Below the pieces are notes generated by a model. That model was not told the origin of the DNA and made no database searches. It saw nothing but the letters and a program-made list of their open reading frames with translations. The position numbers were made by a program, and so were the translations under genes. DNA of 64,000 nt, taken from positions 310,001 through 374,000 of the forward strand of contig NZ_JBHUJS010000001.1 of assembly GCF_042683405.1 (NCBI RefSeq). The letters run 5' to 3'. Positions 54,809 to 63,543 of this stretch are shown here, in pieces (position 1 is the stretch's first letter; each line of letters begins with the position of its first letter). This DNA is from Telluria sp042683405. GTDB lineage: Bacteria; Pseudomonadota; Gammaproteobacteria; Burkholderiales; Burkholderiaceae_D.

Positions 54809-56053
54809 TCAGTCCCCCGGCTCCGTGACTTTCGCGAGCAGGCGCGCCAGCTCGCGGGAGCGCGCGCGCCGCGAGCACGCCGCGATAGCCTCGGCCGACG
54901 CCAGCGGTGCGGTTCCTGCGCGCGCGCGGGCGATGAAGCTCTCCAGTGCTGCCGCGATGGCAGTCGCATCGTCCAGCGGCGCGATCGTGTCCATGCCCGC
55001 GCTGCGCATCGTCGCCGCGGTGTCGCCGGCAGGATCGGTCAGCGCCAGGACCGGACGGCGCGCGCGGAAGTATTCGTAGATCTTGGCCGGCACCTGGTCG
55101 TTGCAGCTGGCTCCCTGCAGCACGAGCAGGCCGCTCGCGGAAAGCATCTCCGCCAGCGCCGCGGTATAGGGGATGTGCGGCTCCAGGGCCACCACCGATT
55201 CCACGCCCGCCTGCGCCACCAGAGTGCGCAAGTGGGAGTCGTGGCCGGTGGCGCGCAGGACCAGCCTGAAGCTGCCGGCGGCGATCGCGCCCCGCCGCAG
55301 CAGTATCGCCAGCGCCGTGAACAGCGCGGCCGGGTCGCGCTCGGACGGGTAGATCACGCCGCTGTGGACCAGCGTGAACGGCTGGCCATCCGCGGCAGCG
55401 GCGGGGGGCGCCGCCGCGAAGCTCTCTTCGTCGAAGCCGTTCTCGATCAGCGCAAAGCGGCTCGCTGGCACGTGCGGGTAGCGCGTTGCATACGCGCGCA
55501 GGGCGCCGGGCGTGGTGCATACCGCCACCGCGCACTGTTCGACCGTCTGGCGCTCGATCCAGCGGTACACGCGGCGGGTCAGCGGGTCGGGCGGGTAGGC
55601 ATCGTCCGTCATCGGGTCGCGCAGGTCGGCGATCCAGGGCAGGCCGGTGAGCTTGCGCAGCGCCAGGCCGGCCAGGTGGGCGGTCGCGATCGGGTAGGTG
55701 GACCAGATCGCGGCCGGCCGGTGCACGCGCACCAGCCGCAGTCCGGCCGGCACTGCGCCCAGCAGCCAGCTTACCCAGCGGTCGGGCAGGGCGAACCAGC
55801 GCGGGTAGCGTCCCAGCACGGAGAGGTGGCGCGCGGTGTCGAGCGCGAAGGCGCGCGTGACCACCGCCTGGGGCGGGATCTCGCTGGACAGGTCCTCGCA
55901 GTGATCGTGGTAGGCGCGCGGCGAGGCGCACAGCATTAAGGGCCGCCAGCCTTCCTGCGGCAGGTGTTGTGAAAATTTCAGCGTGCGCTGGATGCCGCTG
56001 CTGCCGCGCATGGGCGGGTAGTGAAAAGCGATCATCAGCACGCTCTTCACCAT
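54809..56053 (-). CDS. GT-B family glycosyltransferase (GT4-like)
   Basis: The protein has 414 residues. The N-terminal MIAFHYPPMRGSSGIQRTLKFSQHLPQEGWRP is the acceptor-side signature of family-4-like glycosyltransferases. The C-terminal donor domain shows FTLVHSGVIYPSERDP, VALEPHIPYTAALAEM, then VPAKIYEYFRARRPVLALTDP. The latter holds the acidic residue that contacts the sugar nucleotide. It should add a sugar to a lipid-linked repeat unit at the cytoplasmic face. The start (MVKSVLMIAF) overlaps the hydrolase stop as ATGGTGA, so the longer open frame upstream is ignored. The sugar specificity cannot be read. Confidence 0.9.
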   Translation of the reverse strand: MVKSVLMIAFHYPPMRGSSGIQRTLKFSQHLPQEGWRPLMLCASPRAYHDHCEDLSSEIPPQAVVTRAFALDTARHLSVLGRYPRWFALPDRWVSWLLGAVPAGLRLVRVHRPAAIWSTYPIATAHLAGLALRKLTGLPWIADLRDPMTDDAYPPDPLTRRVYRWIERQTVEQCAVAVCTTPGALRAYATRYPHVPASRFALIENGFDEESFAAAPPAAAADGQPFTLVHSGVIYPSERDPAALFTALAILLRRGAIAAGSFRLVLRATGHDSHLRTLVAQAGVESVVALEPHIPYTAALAEMLSASGLLVLQGASCNDQVPAKIYEYFRARRPVLALTDPAGDTAATMRSAGMDTIAPLDDATAIAAALESFIARARAGTAPLASAEAIAACSRRARSRELARLLAKVTEPGD

Positions 56054-56943
56054 GACCGGACCCATTCGCGCGTCCAGCGCGCCACTTGGTCGCGCCATGC
56101 GCGGCACGAGAAGGTGTGGTCGGCTTCCTCCAGGTGGCGCCAGCCGGTGCGGTGGGGGCCGAGCGCGCGCTTCCATTTTGCGGAGGACCCTGCCAGGTCC
56201 ATGAACTCCCTGGCCGTCAGGTCCTGGCCGCTGAGGATCACCAGGATCCGTCCCGGAAAGGCTGCAAGGCTGGACAGCAGGCGGTCGGGCAGCGCAGGCT
56301 GGCTGCCGCCCGCGCGGCGCGTGCCGCCGGCTGCCTGGGACAGCAGCCCGGCCAGGGACCGCAGGGCGGCGCGATAGTCGAAACGGCCGCGCAGGATGCG
56401 GCCCCACAGTGCGCGGTCGAACAGGCGCGCGCGGTAATAGTGACGCAGCGTGGTGCGGGCGATGCCGCCGTCGGTGCGCACCCAGGGATTGAGCAGGACC
56501 ATGCCCACCACGCGCGGGTCGAGCGGCGCATGGAACGCGGCGGCGGCGGCGCCGTCGCACATGCCCCAGACAGCGACATCCTGCAGGGAGGGGACGGTGG
56601 CGGTAAACTGGTCCAGCGCGCGCGCGATGTCCGCGCCGACCTGTTCGAAGTTGCGCATGCCGCCGGCGCTGTCGCCCATGCCGCGGTAATCGAAGCGCAG
56701 TACCGGAATCCCGTCCTGCGCCAGGTCGCGCGCCAGCAGGACGAACTGGCGGTGGCTGCCGGCGCGGTACTGCGGGCCGCCGACGATGACAAGGATCCCG
56801 CGCGGGCCGGGCCGGGCCGGAATGCTGGCGATGCCGACCAGCGTGTCGCCCTCGCAGTCGATCAGGACTGCCTGCTCGCGGTAGGACGCGTCGGACGCGC
56901 CGCCGGGGCATGGTCTACCGGGCGACTCCGGCGGGGCGGCCAT
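56047..56943 (-). CDS. alpha/beta hydrolase, exosortase A system-associated (type 1)
   Basis: This 298-residue alpha/beta hydrolase corresponds to the family found beside exosortase-A polysaccharide genes. LVIVGGPQYRAGSHRQFVLLARDLA and PVLRFDYRGMGDSAG are its typical strings. The nucleophile elbow reads VWGMCDGAAAAAF, so Cys129 stands where most relatives of the fold have Ser. Asp in ILSGQDLTAREF and His in EADHTFSC complete a plausible triad. Its substrate is unknown: an acyl-ACP or acyl-sugar intermediate is a guess from the adjacent acyl carrier protein. It starts immediately after the carrier-protein stop. Confidence 0.85.
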   Translation of the reverse strand: MAAPPESPGRPCPGGASDASYREQAVLIDCEGDTLVGIASIPARPGPRGILVIVGGPQYRAGSHRQFVLLARDLAQDGIPVLRFDYRGMGDSAGGMRNFEQVGADIARALDQFTATVPSLQDVAVWGMCDGAAAAAFHAPLDPRVVGMVLLNPWVRTDGGIARTTLRHYYRARLFDRALWGRILRGRFDYRAALRSLAGLLSQAAGGTRRAGGSQPALPDRLLSSLAAFPGRILVILSGQDLTAREFMDLAGSSAKWKRALGPHRTGWRHLEEADHTFSCRAWRDQVARWTREWVRSW

Positions 56944-57192
56944 TTACGCCATCTTTGCTCGCACGAAGCCGGCCAGGCTGCCCAGGGTTGCAAAGGTGCT
57001 GGCGCCGATCTCGTCGTCTTCCACGGTGATCCCGAACGTCTCTTCCAGCGCCGCGATCAGGTTCACCACCGCCATCGAGTCCAGCTCGGGCAGGGTGCCC
57101 AGCAGGCTTGATTGTTCGTCAAGCGAGCGCAGGGTAGGTTCGGAAAGGCTCAGCACTTCGCCGAGGATGGATTTGACTTCTTCGAGATACAT
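56944..57192 (-). CDS. acyl carrier protein of the EPS cluster
   Basis: This 82-residue four-helix carrier protein has the phosphopantetheine attachment site Ser39 in LPELDSMAVVNLIAALEE. Helix II and the following ITVEDDEIGASTFATLGSLAGFV match carrier proteins. It differs from the fatty-acid AcpP by the leading LGTLPELDSM. That form is shared with carrier proteins that travel with the exosortase-associated AMP ligase. I start at MYLEEVKSIL. The longer frame upstream crosses the divergent promoter region. It is first in a four-gene operon with the hydrolase, glycosyltransferase and ligase-like gene. Confidence 0.92.
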   Translation of the reverse strand: MYLEEVKSILGEVLSLSEPTLRSLDEQSSLLGTLPELDSMAVVNLIAALEETFGITVEDDEIGASTFATLGSLAGFVRAKMA

Positions 57193-57428
57193 TCGTGCTC
57201 CGGATTGTGGGAAGGGGCAGGCAGCCGAAACGCGGGCCCGCCCCGAAGTCCACATGGTACATGGTGCGGCGCACGATGGTCTACGGCAGCGGCGGGTCGC
57301 CGATTGAGGGCGGTCAACGCTGTGTTGTGTTGTACCCACGCGGCCCGCCGCATGAGGCAATCTTTGGCGCAGGTGTGCGCCAGCACATAAAATAGCGGCC
57401 TGGCCGCGGCCAAACCACCCCGATCCCT
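57193..57428. promoter_or_regulatory. divergent promoter region between carrier-protein and AMP-ligase operons
   Basis: The 236 bases between the two EPS operons must hold both promoters. TTGACC on the minus strand near 57315 is a possible -35 element. A palindromic stretch, TGGCGCAGGTGTGCGCCA at 57364-57381, resembles a sigma-54 site, but its GG and GC are 11 rather than 12 bp apart. It is therefore more likely an operator. No small gene is visible. Confidence 0.4.
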
Positions 57429-59015
57429 ATGAACGAGCTGATTCACCACTTCATTTTCGATGCCGCCCGGCGCACGCCCGGCGCGGAGGCGCTCGTGCAT
57501 GGCGACCGCCGCCTCGACTACGCCACGCTCGCCACCGCCGTGGCGCGGGTGTCGCACGGGCTGCTGGCGCTGGGCCTCCAGCGCGGCGACCGGGTGGCGG
57601 TCTACCTGGAAAAGAATGTCGAAAATGTCACGGCGATGTTCGGCGCGGCGATGGCGGGCTGCGTGTTCGTGCCGGTCAACCCATTGCTCAAGCCGGAGCA
57701 GGTGGCGTACATCCTGGCCGATTGCAACGTGCGCGTGCTGGTTACGTCGGTCGAGCGCCTGCGCCTGCTGTCCGCAGTGCTGCACAACTGCCCCGACCTG
57801 CACGCGGTGGTCGCCACCGGCGCGGCGGAGCATGCCTCCGCCGTCGGCGGGGTGCCGGTGCTGCGCTGGGATCGCGCGATGACGGAAGCGCCCGAGAGCG
57901 CTCCCCATGCGGCCATCGACGCCGACATGGCTGCCATCCTCTACACGTCCGGCAGCACCGGCAAGCCGAAAGGCGTGGTGCTGTCGCACCGGAACATGGT
58001 GGCGGGGGCGCGCAGCGTAGCGCAGTATCTCGGGAACACGGCGGACGACCGCATCCTGGCCGTGCTGCCGCTCAGTTTCGACTATGGGCTGAGCCAGCTG
58101 ACCACGGCCTTCCACGCCGGCGCGACCGCAGTCCTGATCAACCACCTGCTGCCGCGCGACGTGCTCAACGCCGTGGTCGCGGAGCGCATCACCGGACTGG
58201 CGGCAGTGCCGCCGCTGTGGATCCAGCTGGCGCCGTTGCCGTGGCCACAGGACTGCACGCTGCGCTACTTCACCAACTCCGGCGGCGCCATGCAGCGACC
58301 GACGCTGGAGGCGCTGATGCGGGCGCTGCCTGCGGCGCAGCCGTTCCTCATGTACGGCCTGACCGAAGCGTTCCGCTCGACCTACCTGCCGCCCTCGGAA
58401 GTGGCGCGTCGCCCGGGCTCGATCGGCCGCGCGATCCCGAACGCGCAGGTGCTGGTGCTGCGCCCGGACGGCAGCGAATGCGACATCAACGAACCGGGCG
58501 AGCTGGTGCACCGCGGCGCGCTGGTGTCGCTGGGCTACTGGAACGACCCGGCCAAGACGGCGGAGCGGTTCCGGCCCATCCCTGCGCAGCACGACGGCCT
58601 GCCGCTGCCGGAGCTGGCGGTGTGGTCCGGCGATACCGTGCGCCGCGACGAGGAAGGCTTCCTGTACTTCATCAGCCGCAATGACGAAATGATCAAGACC
58701 TCCGGTTACCGCGTCAGCCCGACCGAGGTGGAAGAGATCGTGTACGCGCGCGCCGGCGTGGCCGAAGCGGCGGCGATCGGCGCGGCCCATCCGGCGCTCG
58801 GCCAGGCGATCGTGCTGGTGGCCTATGTGGGCGGGGGCGCCGCCACCGACAGCGCGGCGCTGCTGTCGGCGCTGAAGGCGCACCTGCCCGGCTATATGGT
58901 GCCGCAGAAGGTGGTCGTCGCCGACGCGCCGCTGCCGCGCAACCCGAACGGCAAAATCGACCGCAAGCTGCTGGCTGCCCAGCATGCCGATGCATTTACC
59001 CAGGTAACCCGATGA
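57429..59015 (+). CDS. acyl-CoA/acyl-ACP ligase (AMP-forming), exosortase A system-associated
   Basis: This 528-residue adenylate-forming enzyme has the phosphate loop YTSGSTGKPKGVV (about 172-184), MYGLTEAFRST, the hinge SGDTVRRDEEGFLYFISRNDEMIKTSGYRV and the C-terminal catalytic lysine in PRNPNGKIDRKLL. It should activate a carboxylate as acyl-AMP and load it on CoA or, more likely here, on the carrier protein encoded divergently. The family is known only by its association with exosortase-type polysaccharide loci. Its real substrate has not been established. No clear ribosome-binding site precedes the ATG. It overlaps the decarboxylase gene by four bases. Confidence 0.9.
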   Translation: MNELIHHFIFDAARRTPGAEALVHGDRRLDYATLATAVARVSHGLLALGLQRGDRVAVYLEKNVENVTAMFGAAMAGCVFVPVNPLLKPEQVAYILADCNVRVLVTSVERLRLLSAVLHNCPDLHAVVATGAAEHASAVGGVPVLRWDRAMTEAPESAPHAAIDADMAAILYTSGSTGKPKGVVLSHRNMVAGARSVAQYLGNTADDRILAVLPLSFDYGLSQLTTAFHAGATAVLINHLLPRDVLNAVVAERITGLAAVPPLWIQLAPLPWPQDCTLRYFTNSGGAMQRPTLEALMRALPAAQPFLMYGLTEAFRSTYLPPSEVARRPGSIGRAIPNAQVLVLRPDGSECDINEPGELVHRGALVSLGYWNDPAKTAERFRPIPAQHDGLPLPELAVWSGDTVRRDEEGFLYFISRNDEMIKTSGYRVSPTEVEEIVYARAGVAEAAAIGAAHPALGQAIVLVAYVGGGAATDSAALLSALKAHLPGYMVPQKVVVADAPLPRNPNGKIDRKLLAAQHADAFTQVTR

Positions 59016-60244
59016 GCACACGCCCGCAACACGCGCCAATGACCCAGTTCGACGTGGTGGACGACGAGCTGCAGGTAGGCGGCATCGCGCTGTCGCGCCT
59101 CGCGCAGCGCGTCGGCCAGACCCCGTTCTACGCCTACGACCGTGCCCGCATGAGCGCACGCGTGGCGCTGCTGCGCCGGCACCTGCCGCAGCAGGTCCAC
59201 CTGCACTACGCGATGAAGGCGAATCCGATGCCGGCGGTGGTCCAGCACATGGCTGGCCTGGTCGACGGGCTCGATATCGCGTCCGGCGGCGAGCTGAGTG
59301 TGGCGCTCGACACCACCATGGACCCGGGTCGCATCAGCTTCGCGGGCCCGGGCAAGAGCGATGCGGAGATCGCGCGCGCGGTGGCGGCCGGCGTGGTGCT
59401 GAACCTGGAATCGGAATCGGAGATGGAGCGCGCGGCCATGGCCGGCACGCGCCTGGGCATCCGTCCGAGGGCGGCCGTGCGCGTCAACCCCGACTTCGAG
59501 CTCAAGTCGTCCGGCATGAAGATGGGCGGCGGTCCCAAGCAGTTCGGTGTCGACGCCGAGCGCGTGCCGGCCATGCTCGACCGGATGCGCGCGCTGGACC
59601 TTGCGTTCGAAGGCTTCCATATCTTTACCGGCTCGCAAAACCTGAAAGCCAGCGCCTTGCAGGAGGCGCACCAGAACACGTTCGAGCTGGCCTACCGCCT
59701 GGCGCAGCATGCGCCTGCTCCGCTCAATACGCTGAACATCGGCGGCGGCTTCGGCGTGCCGTACTTCCCGGGCGAGCAGCCGCTCGACCTGGCCGCGGTC
59801 GGCGAGAACCTGGAGAGCCTGATGCCGGAAGCCGCCGTGCGGTTGCCCGGCACGCGGATCGTGGTGGAGCTGGGGCGCTACCTGGTGGCCGAGGCAGGGG
59901 TGTACGTGTGCCGTGTGGTCGACCGCAAGGTCTCGCGCGGGCAGGTGTTCCTGGTGACGGACGGCGGATTGCACCATCACCTGTCGGCGTCGGGGAACTT
60001 CGGACAGGTCATCCGCAAGAACTATCCGGTGGCGATCGGCAACCGCGTGGTGGGAACGGAGCGCGAACTGGTGTCGGTGGTGGGGCCGCTGTGCACGCCG
60101 CTCGACCTGCTGGCCGACCAGATGGAACTTGCGCGCGCCGATGTGGGCGACCTGGTCGCGGTATTCCAGTCGGGCGCCTACGGACTTACGGCCAGCCCGG
60201 CCGCTTTCCTCAGTCATCCGGGCGCGCTCGAAGTGCTGGTCTGA
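59012..60244 (+). CDS. PLP-dependent decarboxylase, exosortase A system-associated
   Basis: This 410-residue fold-III (alanine-racemase-like) decarboxylase is related to diaminopimelate and ornithine decarboxylases. The pyridoxal-phosphate lysine is Lys69 in LHYAMKANPMPAV. The glycine-rich phosphate site is LNIGGGFGVPY, and the C-terminal active-site Cys lies in VVGPLCTPLDLL. This class accompanies the AMP ligase above in exosortase loci. It may supply an amine or decarboxylated amino acid that is attached through the carrier protein, but this is inference. The gene is translationally coupled to the ligase gene (ATGA overlap). Confidence 0.92.
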   Translation: MSTRPQHAPMTQFDVVDDELQVGGIALSRLAQRVGQTPFYAYDRARMSARVALLRRHLPQQVHLHYAMKANPMPAVVQHMAGLVDGLDIASGGELSVALDTTMDPGRISFAGPGKSDAEIARAVAAGVVLNLESESEMERAAMAGTRLGIRPRAAVRVNPDFELKSSGMKMGGGPKQFGVDAERVPAMLDRMRALDLAFEGFHIFTGSQNLKASALQEAHQNTFELAYRLAQHAPAPLNTLNIGGGFGVPYFPGEQPLDLAAVGENLESLMPEAAVRLPGTRIVVELGRYLVAEAGVYVCRVVDRKVSRGQVFLVTDGGLHHHLSASGNFGQVIRKNYPVAIGNRVVGTERELVSVVGPLCTPLDLLADQMELARADVGDLVAVFQSGAYGLTASPAAFLSHPGALEVLV

Positions 60245-60266
60245 CAAAAAACATGCAGGAGGTGCG

Positions 60267-62141
60267 ATGTCTGGTTTATGCGGCTGGACGAACCACGGCA
60301 GCGGCGCCGACGCCAACCGCCGCCTGGCGCACGCGATGGCATCTCCCCTCTCGCGCTACGATCGCAACACTGTCCACGTAGCATCCGCGGACACCTGCGC
60401 CGTGGCCGCGGCCGGCCGTGCGCACGTCGCGCGCCATGGCAGCGTGCTGGTGGCGCTGTGGGGCGGCGCTTCACTGCACGACGGGCCCCTGGCTGAACAG
60501 GCGGCAGCCGAAGGCCTTGCCAGCGCGCTCGCCAGCGGGTGGCGCACGGCACCGGAATCGCTCTGCCGCGCCCTCACTGGTCCATTCGCGCTGGCGCTGG
60601 TGGACGCGGGCAGTGGCGATGCGCTCCTGGCGGTCGACCGGATGGGCGCGCACCCGCTGTCGTACCGCGCGGACGATGGCGCGCTCGTGTTTGCGTCGCA
60701 TGCGGATGCGATCGCGCTGCACCCGCTGGGCCGCCAGCTCCAGGCCGACCCGCAGGGTATTTTCGATTACGTCTACTTCCACATGGTGCCGTCGCCCGGC
60801 CACGTCTGGCAGGGCGTGCGCCGCCTGCTGCCGGGAGAAATGCTGGAGTACCGCGGCGGGCGCGCCAGCGTGCGGCGCTACTGGAAGATGCGCTTCGACG
60901 AGGACGTGCGGCCCGACTTCGGCGCGATGAAGGAGCGCTTTGTCGATGCGGTGCGCGACAGCGTGCGCGAAGCGGGCGCCGGCTGCGAGACAGGCGCCTT
61001 CCTGTCCGGCGGCACCGACAGCTCCACCATCGCCGGCATGCTGTGCCAGGTCGGCGGCCGTCCCGCGCGCACGTACTCGATCGGCTTCGACGCGCAGGGC
61101 TACGACGAAATGGAGTACGCCCGCATCGCGGCCCGCCATTTCGGCACGGACCACCATGAGTACTACGTCACGCCCGACGATGTGGCGGACGCGATCCCCG
61201 AGGTGGCGCGCGCATTCGACCAGCCTTTCGGCAACGCTTCCGCTGTCCCGGCCTACATGTGCGCGCGCCTGGCCCGGCAGGACGGCATCGAGCGCCTGCT
61301 GGGCGGCGACGGCGGCGACGAGCTGTTCGGAGGGAACGAGCGCTACGCGCGGCAGCATGTGTTCGCGCTGTACGAGAAGCTACCGCAGCCGCTGAGGGGG
61401 GCACTGATCGAGCCTGCGCTGCGCCTCTTCCCGCTGGGCGGGGCCATCGCGCCAGTACGCAAGGCGCGCAGCTACGTCGAGCAGGCCAGGGTGCCGATGC
61501 CTGCGCGGCTGGAAACCTACAACCTGCTGGGGCGCTATGGCGCCGGCGCCGTGTTCGAGCGGGAGTTCCTGGCGCACGCCGACAGCGCGCGTCCGCTCGC
61601 CAGCCTGGAGGAGACCTGGAGCTGGAGCGAGGCCCGCACCCTCATCAACCGCATGCTGGAACTGGACCTGAAGATCACGCTGGCGGACAACGACCTGCCC
61701 AAGGTGACGGGCGCCTGCCAGATGGCGGGGATCGATGTCGCTTTCCCCTTCCTGCATCATCGCGTGGTCGATTTCTCGGCGGGGCTGCCGCCTTCCTACA
61801 AGCTCAGGGGACTCAAGCTGCGCTGGTTTTTCAAGGAGGCGCTGCGCGGCTTCCTGCCCGACGAGATCATCGCCAAGCAGAAGCATGGCTTCGGCCTGCC
61901 GTTCGGGGTCTGGCTCGGGCAGCACGACAGGCTGCGCCAGCTTGCGGGCGACAGCCTGTCCGGCCTGAAGTCGCGTGGCATCGTGCGCCCGCAATTCATC
62001 GACGACCTGCTTGCGCGCCACCTTCCCGAGCACCCCGGCTACCACGGCACCATGGTCTGGGTGCTGATGATGCTGGAACAGTGGTTCCAGCAGCGCGCGA
62101 GCCGCCCGCCAGTCCCGGACCGGGCGGAGCCTGGGCGCTAG
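60267..62141 (+). CDS. asparagine-synthase-type amidotransferase of the EPS cluster
   Basis: The protein has 624 residues. The N-terminal part (about 1-220) is an Ntn-type glutaminase domain. The C-terminal part is an asparagine-synthase ATP-pyrophosphatase domain with P loop FLSGGTDSSTIAG (245-257), LLGGDGGDELFGGNERY and KQKHGFGLPFGVWL. It should amidate or aminoacylate a carboxylated substrate, plausibly an aminouronic acid of the polysaccharide. The start is fixed by a perfect AGGAGG at 60257-60262. It gives MSGLCGW, placing the likely catalytic Cys at residue 5 rather than the usual residue 2. The stop overlaps that of the convergent export gene within the palindrome CTAG. Confidence 0.9.
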   Translation: MSGLCGWTNHGSGADANRRLAHAMASPLSRYDRNTVHVASADTCAVAAAGRAHVARHGSVLVALWGGASLHDGPLAEQAAAEGLASALASGWRTAPESLCRALTGPFALALVDAGSGDALLAVDRMGAHPLSYRADDGALVFASHADAIALHPLGRQLQADPQGIFDYVYFHMVPSPGHVWQGVRRLLPGEMLEYRGGRASVRRYWKMRFDEDVRPDFGAMKERFVDAVRDSVREAGAGCETGAFLSGGTDSSTIAGMLCQVGGRPARTYSIGFDAQGYDEMEYARIAARHFGTDHHEYYVTPDDVADAIPEVARAFDQPFGNASAVPAYMCARLARQDGIERLLGGDGGDELFGGNERYARQHVFALYEKLPQPLRGALIEPALRLFPLGGAIAPVRKARSYVEQARVPMPARLETYNLLGRYGAGAVFEREFLAHADSARPLASLEETWSWSEARTLINRMLELDLKITLADNDLPKVTGACQMAGIDVAFPFLHHRVVDFSAGLPPSYKLRGLKLRWFFKEALRGFLPDEIIAKQKHGFGLPFGVWLGQHDRLRQLAGDSLSGLKSRGIVRPQFIDDLLARHLPEHPGYHGTMVWVLMMLEQWFQQRASRPPVPDRAEPGR

Positions 62142-62752
62142 AAGAAGCTCTCCGGGATCACCAGCACATCGCCCGGCCGCATCTTGATGTTGGCCGAGAT
62201 GTCCCCCTTCTTGATCAGGTCATGGAGGCGCACCCCGTAGGTGGTCTGCTTGCCGTTGACCGTCCGGATGATGGAAGCCCGGTTGCCGGCCGCGAACTCG
62301 GTCACGCCGCCCACTGCGATCAGCACGTCCATCAGCGACATGTCGCGGCGGTAGGGCAGGGCCTGCGGACGCGCCGCCTGCCCGATCACGCGCACCTGGC
62401 GGTCGTAGCTGCCCACGAAGCCGGTCACGATCACCGTCACGACCGGCTGCTGGATGAATTTGGACAGCGCCTTTTCGATATCGCGCGCCAGTTCGGTGGC
62501 GGTGCGTCCCGACGCCTGCAGGTCTTCCACCAGCGGCGTGGTCAGCTTGCCGTCCGGCCGCACGGGAAACGATCCCGATACCTCCGGGTTGCGCCATACG
62601 GTGATGCTGACGTTGTCGCCGGCGCCGATCACGTAGTCGGCCGGCGGCGCGGCATCCTGTACCGGCGCGGCGGCGTGCCTGGTCGCGCATCCGGTGAGCA
62701 CGGTCATCGCCGCCAGCGCAAGCAGGGCGGCGATCGATTGGCGATGGTTCAT
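62138..62752 (-). CDS. polysaccharide export lipoprotein (EpsE/Wza family)
   Basis: This 204-residue protein has a lipoprotein signal with lipobox LTGC (Cys22). A Poly_export domain (ADYVIGAGDNVSITVWRNPEVSG...VRPDGKLTTPLVEDLQASG) and one SLBB domain (VRVIGQAARPQALPYRRDMSLMDVLIAVGGVTEFA) follow. It lacks the C-terminal helix of E. coli Wza, so it is the short form typical of exosortase-associated loci, which works with a separate outer-membrane barrel. It should form part of the periplasmic export channel. The start overlaps the protease stop (ATGA). Confidence 0.93.
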   Translation of the reverse strand: MNHRQSIAALLALAAMTVLTGCATRHAAAPVQDAAPPADYVIGAGDNVSITVWRNPEVSGSFPVRPDGKLTTPLVEDLQASGRTATELARDIEKALSKFIQQPVVTVIVTGFVGSYDRQVRVIGQAARPQALPYRRDMSLMDVLIAVGGVTEFAAGNRASIIRTVNGKQTTYGVRLHDLIKKGDISANIKMRPGDVLVIPESFF

Positions 62753-63543
62753 GGCGTGTTCCTTTCCTGGTTAGTCGCAGCTGGCTGCTTGTTCACGAGA
62801 TCCCTGATGAAGTTGGACGGGATCGCGTAGGAGATGCCGCTCGGGCCGGAACCGGGCGAACCCTTCGGGTCCCTGACCCACACCATGTTGATGATGCCGA
62901 CCACGGAGCCGTCTTCGCTCCGGTACAGCGGACTGCCGCTGTTGCCGGGGAAGGCTGTCCCGTCGATCTGGAACATGGCGAATGGCTTGCTGACCAGCTT
63001 CCCGATTATCGCGGGATCGAGCTTGCGCGCATTGAGCGGGGGCATGAAGGCGGGCGTGACCGCGGCCAGCATGGCGCGGTGGGTGGCCGGGTTCAGTCCC
63101 AGCGCCATCCCGAGCGGATAGCCGGTGAAGGCGAGCGTGTGCCCTTCCGCCGCCTGGTCCGAATCCGCCAGCGTGAGCGGCGCCAGCGGCTTGCCTGTGA
63201 TGCGCAGCAGCGCCAGGTCGTGTTCCCGGTCCAGCTCCACCGCGACCGCGGGACGGAATTCGTAGGCGCCGGCGCCCGTCACGATCACGCCGAGCGCGCG
63301 GCCGGGAACCGCGTCCGCATCGAGCACTACATGGGCGTTGGTCACGATGGTCAGGCCGTCGCCGACGGCAAAGCCGGTGCCGTTGAAGACCACCGGCGGG
63401 GTGCGCGTCTTTTCGAACGTCCCCACCGCCACCACCGACGGCTTGACGGCGGCGATGACCTTGGCCAGCTCGGCGGCGCGCGGCAACGGTGCGGGCGCCC
63501 ACAGCATGGCCAGCAGGGCGATGGTACAGACAGGAATGCGCAT
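62749..63543 (-). CDS. trypsin-like serine protease (S1C/HtrA-like) without PDZ domain
   Basis: This 264-residue exported protein has a signal peptide (MRIPVCTIALLAMLWAPAPLPRAA). A chymotrypsin-fold protease domain follows, with His71 (VTNAHVVLD), Asp109 (REHDLALL) and Ser202 (AFPGNSGSPLY), a complete triad. No PDZ domain follows, so it is not DegP or DegS. The last 20 residues include IPSNFIRDLVNKQ. AGGTGA lies before the ATG. It is translationally coupled to the export lipoprotein gene downstream, which implies a role in the polysaccharide machinery. Processing of an exported protein is possible but unproven. Confidence 0.9.
   Translation of the reverse strand: MRIPVCTIALLAMLWAPAPLPRAAELAKVIAAVKPSVVAVGTFEKTRTPPVVFNGTGFAVGDGLTIVTNAHVVLDADAVPGRALGVIVTGAGAYEFRPAVAVELDREHDLALLRITGKPLAPLTLADSDQAAEGHTLAFTGYPLGMALGLNPATHRAMLAAVTPAFMPPLNARKLDPAIIGKLVSKPFAMFQIDGTAFPGNSGSPLYRSEDGSVVGIINMVWVRDPKGSPGSGPSGISYAIPSNFIRDLVNKQPAATNQERNTP

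Noticed and set aside
57364..57381. Possible sigma-54 promoter upstream of the AMP-ligase operon
   Set aside because: The GG and GC elements are 11 bp apart, which RpoN does not tolerate, and the site is symmetric. I treat it only as a possible operator.
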